DNA of 64,000 nucleotides from Gallionella sp. (GTDB lineage: Bacteria; Pseudomonadota; Gammaproteobacteria; Burkholderiales; Gallionellaceae): positions 27,807-91,806 of the forward strand of contig JAUXWM010000023.1 in the NCBI GenBank assembly GCA_030681375.1, in the 5' to 3' direction. The notes beneath the pieces are model-generated. The model did not search any database, had not been told where the DNA came from, and worked only from the letters and a program-made list of their open reading frames with translations. This document shows, piece after piece, positions 62,391-64,000 of this stretch; the stretch's first letter is position 1, and each line of letters opens with the position of its first letter. A program made the translations under genes and the position numbers.

Positions 62391-62999
62391 TCAAAATGGG
62401 GCAGGACATTCAAGCCGGAGCGGCATATTGCTGACAGGATGGGGGAAGCCTAACGATTGTGCGTGCAACAGCAGACGCGGAGCGCTCGCCTGATTGCCAT
62501 AAAGTGCGTCGCCCAGAATCGGGTGGCCTATCGCCGTCATGTGCACGCGCAACTGATGCGTGCGTCCCGTGACCGGCTCTAGCTCCAGCCGGGTGGTCTC
62601 CGCGTTACGGGTTAACACCCGATAGAGCGTCAGAGAGTGCTTGCCCTGTGTAGCATCGATTTTTTGCCGCGGGCGGTTCGGCCAGTCGGCTCCGATGGGC
62701 AGATCGATTTGCCCGTCATCCTCCTCCAGCACGCCTGCAACGACTGCCACGTAGCGCTTTGAAACGAGGCGTTCGCGAAACATTCCGGAAAGGCGACTTT
62801 GCATGGCGGCACCGCGCGCGAATATCAACAGCCCGGAAGTCGCCATGTCCAGACGGTGTACCACCAGCGCGTCGGGGAATTCATGCTGGAGGCGGGAGGA
62901 TAAACAATCCTGCTTGTCCTCTCCGCGCCCCGGCACGGACAGCAGCCCGGCGGGCTTGTTCACTACCAGCAGCCATTCGTCGCAGTAGATCAAATCCAT
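62391..62999 (-). CDS. RluA-family pseudouridine synthase
   Basis: The product has 202 aa from the ATG at 62999 (MDLIYCDEWLLVVNKPAGLL). The catalytic motif is HRLDMATSGLLIFAR, with the conserved Asp. LEPVTGRTHQLRVHMTAIGHP follows. It is a single-domain enzyme without an S4 domain, close to RluA. It converts uridine to pseudouridine in rRNA or tRNA; the exact site is unknown. Longer starts would run into the next gene. Confidence 0.93.
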   Translation of the reverse strand: MDLIYCDEWLLVVNKPAGLLSVPGRGEDKQDCLSSRLQHEFPDALVVHRLDMATSGLLIFARGAAMQSRLSGMFRERLVSKRYVAVVAGVLEEDDGQIDLPIGADWPNRPRQKIDATQGKHSLTLYRVLTRNAETTRLELEPVTGRTHQLRVHMTAIGHPILGDALYGNQASAPRLLLHAQSLGFPHPVSNMPLRLECPAPF

Positions 63000-63003
63000 A
63001 ATG

Positions 63004-63201
63004 CTATTTTTTATCGTCATCGACCAAGGACGTTTGCTCGGCAAGTGTCGCGGCTGGCGTCTTTTTGGGACGGTTCTTGCTGGGATCGGCAAAACGGAAG
63101 CGCCCGAACAGCACGCAGCCTTTCATGCCGATATCGCAAGGGAGATTGTTCACACGAGTGCATATCCCCTTGATGTCGTGCGGACAACCCCAGGCACTCA
63201 T
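63004..63201 (-). CDS. Small four-cysteine conserved hypothetical protein
   Basis: This 65-aa frame reads MSAWGCPHDIKGICTRVNN and continues through CDIGMKGCVLFGRFRF. Cys at positions 6, 14, 22 and 29 suggest a bound metal or disulfides. The remainder is basic and charged. I recall similar small proteins in betaproteobacteria, but cannot name a family. It is 12 bp before (downstream of) the PhnA-like gene and 4 bp upstream of the pseudouridine synthase gene, so it is part of that leftward transcript. Confidence 0.65.
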   Translation of the reverse strand: MSAWGCPHDIKGICTRVNNLPCDIGMKGCVLFGRFRFADPSKNRPKKTPAATLAEQTSLVDDDKK

Positions 63202-63213
63202 CGTTTTTCTCCG

Positions 63214-63555
63214 TTATGCCTTCTTGACGAACTCTGTCTTTAATTGCATCGCGCCTATGCCGTCGATCTTGCAGTCGATGTCGTGGTCGCCATCCACCAG
63301 GCGGATATTTTTGACCTTGGTGCCGACCTTGACCACCGATGACGAACCCTTGACCTTCAAATCCTTGATGACCGTGACGGAATCGCCATCCACCAGCACA
63401 TTGCCGAAGGCGTCCTTGAAGACTTTGGTTTGTTCGCCGGCTTCCGCCGCTGCGCTCTTCGACCACTCGTGCCCACATTCAGGACAGACATAGTTGTCGC
63501 CGTCTTCATAGGCGTATTCCGAATTGCATAAGGGGCATTTAGGTAAGTTGCTCAT
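63214..63555 (-). CDS. PhnA/YjdM-type zinc-ribbon protein
   Basis: From the ATG at 63555 ([19 protein letters not shown]) the product has 113 aa. A GGAGATAAC ribosome-binding site precedes it. Cys pairs CPLC and CPEC (positions 7, 10, 24, 27) form a zinc ribbon. The second half is the PhnA domain ([26 protein letters not shown]). The E. coli relative is YjdM; it is not proven to hydrolyse phosphonoacetate. The frame is open 46 codons further up but the family starts here. Confidence 0.92.
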   Translation of the reverse strand: MSNLPKCPLCNSEYAYEDGDNYVCPECGHEWSKSAAAEAGEQTKVFKDAFGNVLVDGDSVTVIKDLKVKGSSSVVKVGTKVKNIRLVDGDHDIDCKIDGIGAMQLKTEFVKKA

Positions 63556-63595
63556 GTTATCTCCTGAATAACGGCTGAATTTGGGTTCTACTGGC

Positions 63596-63861
63596 CTAGT
63601 GGTAATCTTCTTCACGCTGATGGCGTACGGCAATAATCGTAACCGTTTGTTCATCTTCGATCTCGAACAGGGCGACATAACCTGAGCTGTCAAAGGGGAT
63701 CAACAACTCGCGCAGAAAGTTGTTATTCGCGTCATTGTCCATCTTGCGGCAAGTGAATGGAAATTGCTGCAATATCTGCATGCTTGCAGCAATAGTCTGG
63801 CGTGCCTGCACCGCAGCCTGATAGTCGCGTTCGGCGAGGAAGTTGAACAGTCTTTGCAAAG
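63596..63861 (-). pseudogene. ParE/RelE-type toxin, N-terminus lost to an IS element
   Basis: The remaining frame reads LQRLFNFLAERDYQAAV, then [20 protein letters not shown] and [18 protein letters not shown] residues near the C-terminus ([14 protein letters not shown]). This is a ParE/RelE-superfamily toxin. A family member would start about 10-13 residues earlier. The in-frame upstream bases belong to the IS3 end, and no ATG or GTG is available before a stop codon; only a TTG at 63859 could start it. No antitoxin gene is visible. I judge it 5'-truncated and probably inactive. Confidence 0.75.
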
Positions 63862-64000
63862 GGTAATCCCCCCATTTTTAGTTGGGGTCAAAAGTAGAGC
63901 TGGTTAAAAAATCTAACTTCTGTTTCGGCGTGATGCCGCCGAGTGCCATGTTGGGGCGTTCGTGATTGTAAGTCCACATCCATTTCGTTGCATAGTCCTG
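63862..64000 (-). mobile_element. 3' end of an IS3-family insertion sequence (transposase C-terminus)
   Basis: On the minus strand the frame 64000-63878 encodes QDYATKWMWTYNHERPNMAL, then GGITPKQKLDFLTSSTFDPN and a TAA stop. YNHERPNMAL..TP is the C-terminal end of IS3-family transposase OrfB. About 16 bp of non-coding element end (GGGTAATCCCCCC on the plus strand) follow, then the broken parE sequence. The rest of the element is outside the window. Confidence 0.85.

Overview
The window is chromosomal DNA from a betaproteobacterium. Its gene order and content point to an autotrophic member of the Nitrosomonadales, most likely Gallionellaceae (Gallionella/Sideroxydans-like iron oxidisers). The evidence is the classic betaproteobacterial origin region, a form II RuBisCO cluster with cbbQ, cbbO and cbbR, and Calvin-cycle enzymes beside the origin. 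The taxonomic call is inference; no rRNA gene is present.

Positions 1-16.9 kb hold one long leftward block: rpmH-rnpA-yidD-yidC-mnmE-mnmG-rsmG-parA-parB-atpIBEFHAGDC-glmU-glmS(partial). From 16.99 kb dnaA, dnaN and gyrB run rightward. DnaA boxes lie upstream of dnaA and in the AT-rich dnaA-dnaN gap. Three perfect copies of the 16-bp ParB site parS (13168, 19784, 22633) surround this area. The window therefore contains the replication origin and its partition system.

Positions 22.2-34.3 kb hold a 463-bp gyrB-topA gap, then topA-smg-dprA-LysM protein (leftward) and def-fmt-rsmB-DUF4390-sensor kinase-response regulator (rightward). The regulator looks like NtrX but lacks the central AAA+ domain.

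Positions 34.4-50.3 kb are the carbon-fixation region: tkt-gap-pgk-pyk-fba, then cbbR divergent from cbbM-cbbQ-cbbO-fbp. These are followed by purE (broken by a one-base deletion in this sequence), purC and a beta-carbonic anhydrase. A perfect 19-bp palindrome between cbbR and cbbM is a good CbbR-operator candidate. No phosphoribulokinase gene is present.

Positions 50.3-58.8 kb hold a DUF4124 gene, pyrE, xth, a rhodanese gene, a cation efflux gene and the nitrogen block glnA-DUF4124-ntrB-ntrC, with a sigma-54 promoter in front of glnA. Positions 58.9-63.6 kb hold ubiB-ubiJ-Tim44-like protein, a membrane protein, an RluA-type pseudouridine synthase, a small four-cysteine protein and a PhnA-like zinc-ribbon protein. 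The right edge is the 3' end of an IS3-family element that has removed the start of a ParE-type toxin gene.

Most of the window is conserved housekeeping sequence. I found no clear new multi-gene system. The best leads are small: tandem 59-bp hairpins inside the atp operon, a parS embedded in a 30-bp palindrome, the purE frameshift, the AAA+-less NtrX-like regulator, and the IS3/parE junction.
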